From an uncultured Prevotellaceae bacterium (GTDB taxonomy: Bacteria; Bacteroidota; Bacteroidia; Bacteroidales; Bacteroidaceae), in assembly GCA_900313845.1 (NCBI GenBank), contig OMTC01000081.1, positions 1-7,444 of the forward strand: a stretch of DNA of 7,444 nucleotides, given 5' to 3'. Positions 6,394-7,444 of this stretch are shown piece by piece. Numbering within the stretch: position 1 is the stretch's first letter; each line of letters begins with the position of its first letter. Made by a program: the position numbers and the translations under genes. The notes under the pieces are model-generated. The model saw only the letters and a program-made list of their open reading frames with translations. It was not told the origin of the DNA and ran no database searches.

Positions 6394-6417
6394 GCTAATA
6401 ATAATCTGATTCAACAT
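6322..6417 (-). CDS. Branched-chain amino acid leader peptide (31 residues)
   Basis: A short ORF starts at ATG 6417 and ends at TGA 6324-6322. It opens MLNQIIISGIIISLRL and contains six Ile, five Leu and two Val in 31 residues, with two runs of three consecutive AUU codons. An in-frame TAA lies three codons upstream of the ATG, so no longer start exists. It lies about 70 bases after the predicted transcription start and is followed by mutually exclusive hairpins and an octa-U terminator ahead of leuA. This is the arrangement of leader peptides in ribosome-mediated attenuation of amino acid operons. The peptide itself probably has no function; its translation is the sensor. Ile outweighing Leu suggests that isoleucyl-tRNA is the main signal. 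Confidence 0.85.
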   Translation of the reverse strand: MLNQIIISGIIISLRLSKLGVRKLHCNKVCG

Positions 6418-6494
6418 ACAATCTTTTTATTTCTGATAGAAGAGAAAAGTCTTGGAAACAGACCTCAAAAACCGGTCTCATTTTCAAAACGACT

Positions 6495-6526
6495 GCAAAG
6501 TTATGCATTATTTATGTATTTACAAA
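6495..6526 (-). promoter_or_regulatory. Bacteroidota-type promoter of the leu operon
   Basis: Reading leftward, TTTG (6526 to 6523) is followed after exactly 19 bases by TAACTTTGC (6503 to 6495), which matches the phylum's TAnnTTTGY element for the primary sigma factor. Transcription would start near 6488-6490, giving an untranslated lead of about 70 bases before the leader peptide. A small AGACC/GGTCT hairpin (6460-6464 with 6474-6478) lies within that lead. Confidence 0.85.
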
Positions 6527-6771
6527 ATATTTCACCCCTTTTCTCCCCTTTTGCTTATAACCTAAAACAAAATCCGTCAGAAAACCTCAAAATCTGAAAC
6601 ATTTCTTTCCCTTTTTCCGTCAGTTTGTCGATTTCCTCCCTACACCTTATTATATAATAGCCCCAAACCATCTCCCAACCACCTTATACGACATTATTTT
6701 TTACCCCTTTTCGTTTTTGTCGTAAATAAAGAGGTCTGTCGCAACAAACTGTGTAGAAAAACATTCATTTC
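6527..6771. other. Divergent intergenic DNA, AT-rich with a pyrimidine-biased + strand
   Basis: No coding signal is seen. The + strand is rich in C and T runs (CACCCCTTTTCTCCCCTTTTG near 6532-6553). Two symmetric sites stand out: a 12-bp perfect palindrome TATTATATAATA (6648-6659), and a 7-bp inverted repeat TACGACA/TGTCGTA (6687-6693 and 6718-6724, spacing 24). Either could be an operator for one of the flanking promoters, but palindromes of AT pairs arise easily by chance. Confidence 0.4.
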
Positions 6772-6804
6772 CTTGTCAATCGCTCAATACTGTCATATCT
6801 TTAC
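6772..6804 (+). promoter_or_regulatory. Bacteroidota-type promoter of the small gene at 6852
   Basis: CTTG (6772-6775), then 20 bases, then TATCTTTAC (6796-6804), close to TTTG-N19/20-TAnnTTTGY with one mismatch in each box. The predicted start near 6811 gives an A-rich 5' region of about 40 bases before the ATG, normal for the phylum. Confidence 0.65.
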
Positions 6805-6851
6805 ATCGAGAAACAAAAAGAATATTAACAAGAAATAAAAAAGAAAAGAAT

Positions 6852-7001
6852 ATGGAAACAAAGAAATTTTTAAGCGAACTTAGCTTCTCTTTCCGTGCAC
6901 TCGGACGTCTTCTTCGCAAAGCATTCCGCAACAACAAAGCCCACAATCTGGACATCCATTACCATACCTTCAGACGTGACCCTTATATGAACAGCGTCTA
7001 A
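6852..7001 (+). CDS. Small basic protein of 49 residues, function unknown
   Basis: ATG at 6852 opens METKKFLSELSFSFRALGRL and the frame closes with TAA at 6999-7001. The protein is rich in Arg and Lys, with a likely amphipathic helix in residues 5-27 (LSELSFSFRALGRLLRKAF), then an HNLDIHYHTF segment with three His, and the end RRDPYMNSV. No signal peptide, membrane span or cysteine motif is seen. The gene is supported by context: a phylum-type promoter upstream, a purine-rich translation-initiation region (AAGAAAAGAAT) and a strong terminator 56 bases after the stop, giving a complete single-gene unit. Nucleic-acid or membrane-surface binding is possible from the charge but not shown. I do not recognise the family. 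Confidence 0.65.
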   Translation: METKKFLSELSFSFRALGRLLRKAFRNNKAHNLDIHYHTFRRDPYMNSV

Positions 7002-7050
7002 GCCTTCCATTAATCGTAGCACACATCCAAAAGCGACCCATTCTCATTCA

Positions 7051-7091
7051 CATAAAAGACAGCCCGCACCTCCCTGCGAGCTGTCATTTTT
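7051..7091. terminator. Bidirectional rho-independent terminator
   Basis: GACAGC (7058-7063) pairs with GCTGTC (7080-7085). After one mismatch, CGCA (7065-7068) pairs with TGCG (7075-7078) around CCTCCC. ATTTTT (7086-7091) follows on the + strand, and AAAA (7054-7057) precedes the stem, giving TTTT on the minus strand. It can end both the 49-codon gene and the convergent minus-strand gene whose stop is at 7124. Confidence 0.85.
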
Positions 7092-7123
7092 GTGAAACGT
7101 ATCCTTCGTGAAAGATGAATAAA

Positions 7124-7444
7124 CTATCCTTTATTCTTGAATTTCTCGCCAACAAATCCTTCTGCCATTTTACCACTTATTAGGTCGTAATGAAGATTGA
7201 CAGGCGGGGTTGGCGAGAGGTCATAATAGTCCATCTCAGCTATTGGCAGACAGAAATACTCCATCTGGTCATAGCTTGAATAGAGGCGTGATAACACCTC
7301 ATTGTGATCGTATATCCACCGCTTCACATCATCCTTCACATTGAAGTTTACCATGCCAGAGCAGCGCACAGAAACGTTGTCTGAGTATGCCAATATCTCA
7401 ACATTGGGATTCTCGCACAGCTCACGCCAGACTGACTTCTTCCT
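7124..7444 (-). CDS. Pyridoxamine 5'-phosphate oxidase-like split-barrel protein (N-terminus outside window)
   Basis: The frame is open from the right edge, giving 106 visible residues ending GEKFKNKG. The TTG at 7393 is an internal Leu codon. The visible part starts RKKSVWRELCENPNVEILAY, the strand-loop-strand typical of FMN-binding split-barrel proteins, where a segment of the form L-NP-V follows the flavin-contacting strand. SVRCSGMVNF and a helix beginning VKRWIYDHNEVLSRLY come next. The C-terminal part is YFCLPIAEMDYYDLSPTPP. From memory this resembles the pyridoxamine oxidase-like proteins common in Bacteroidota, many of unknown substrate. Flavin or heme binding is therefore inferred and not shown, and the main cofactor contacts would lie in the missing N-terminus. 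It is convergent with the 49-codon gene and shares its terminator. Confidence 0.68.
   Translation of the reverse strand, partial: RKKSVWRELCENPNVEILAYSDNVSVRCSGMVNFNVKDDVKRWIYDHNEVLSRLYSSYDQMEYFCLPIAEMDYYDLSPTPPVNLHYDLISGKMAEGFVGEKFKNKG

Noticed and set aside
6262..6495. T-box or metabolite riboswitch in the leu leader
   Set aside because: No T-box sequence or known aptamer core is seen, and the Ile/Leu-rich ORF with competing hairpins explains the region better.
6573..6600. Short TCAGA/TCTGA inverted repeat as a terminator or operator
   Set aside because: Only five base pairs with a long loop and no T-tract in a useful position; likely chance.
7391..7393. TTG as start of the right-hand gene
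   Set aside because: The frame continues to the edge with a plausible split-barrel sequence before it, so the gene is truncated by the window.
1..7444. CRISPR array, tRNA, rRNA, prophage or transposase genes
   Set aside because: No regularly spaced repeats, no cloverleaf-like sequence and no integrase or transposase motifs were found in either strand.

Overview
The window looks like chromosomal DNA of a Bacteroidota bacterium, most likely Prevotella or a close relative. The evidence is the gene order of the leucine cluster, Bacteroidota-type promoters (TTTG, a 19-20 nt spacer, TAnnTTTG) instead of sigma-70 boxes, A-rich regions in place of Shine-Dalgarno sites before most starts, and AT-rich intergenic DNA between genes of moderate GC. 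The genus is inferred by eye, not by a search.

Layout. Positions 1-285 (+) hold the end of a small membrane-associated protein with an HExxH motif. A hairpin terminator at 286-335 separates it from a convergent minus-strand operon that occupies about 354-6495. In transcription order (right to left) the operon is: promoter (6495-6526), Ile/Leu-rich leader peptide (6417-6322), attenuator (6262-6393), leuA (6185-4683), leuC (4604-3141), leuD (3107-2487), a second LeuA-family synthase (2490-955) and a lipoprotein flavodoxin (926-354). The other direction from 6700 has a 49-codon gene (6852-7001) with its own promoter. A terminator at 7058-7091 follows, and then the C-terminal part of a convergent minus-strand split-barrel flavin-type protein that runs off the right edge.

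How the genes work together. LeuA condenses acetyl-CoA with 2-ketoisovalerate, and LeuC/LeuD isomerise the product. The second synthase either duplicates that step or, more interestingly, makes citramalate, which LeuCD would also process on the way to 2-ketobutyrate and isoleucine. leuB, needed for either route, is not here; a flavodoxin occupies the last position.

The main discovery is the leader. A 31-residue peptide containing IIISGIIISLRL is followed by an octa-U terminator hairpin whose 5' arm can instead pair, over 16 bp, with the end of the leader ORF. A third helix, formed by the Ile-codon segment itself, is topologically incompatible with that antiterminator. Together these suggest ribosome-mediated attenuation responding mainly to isoleucyl-tRNA. 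A second oddity is a GC-rich palindromic repeat that lies inside the leuC reading frame and adds about 20 residues to its N-terminus.
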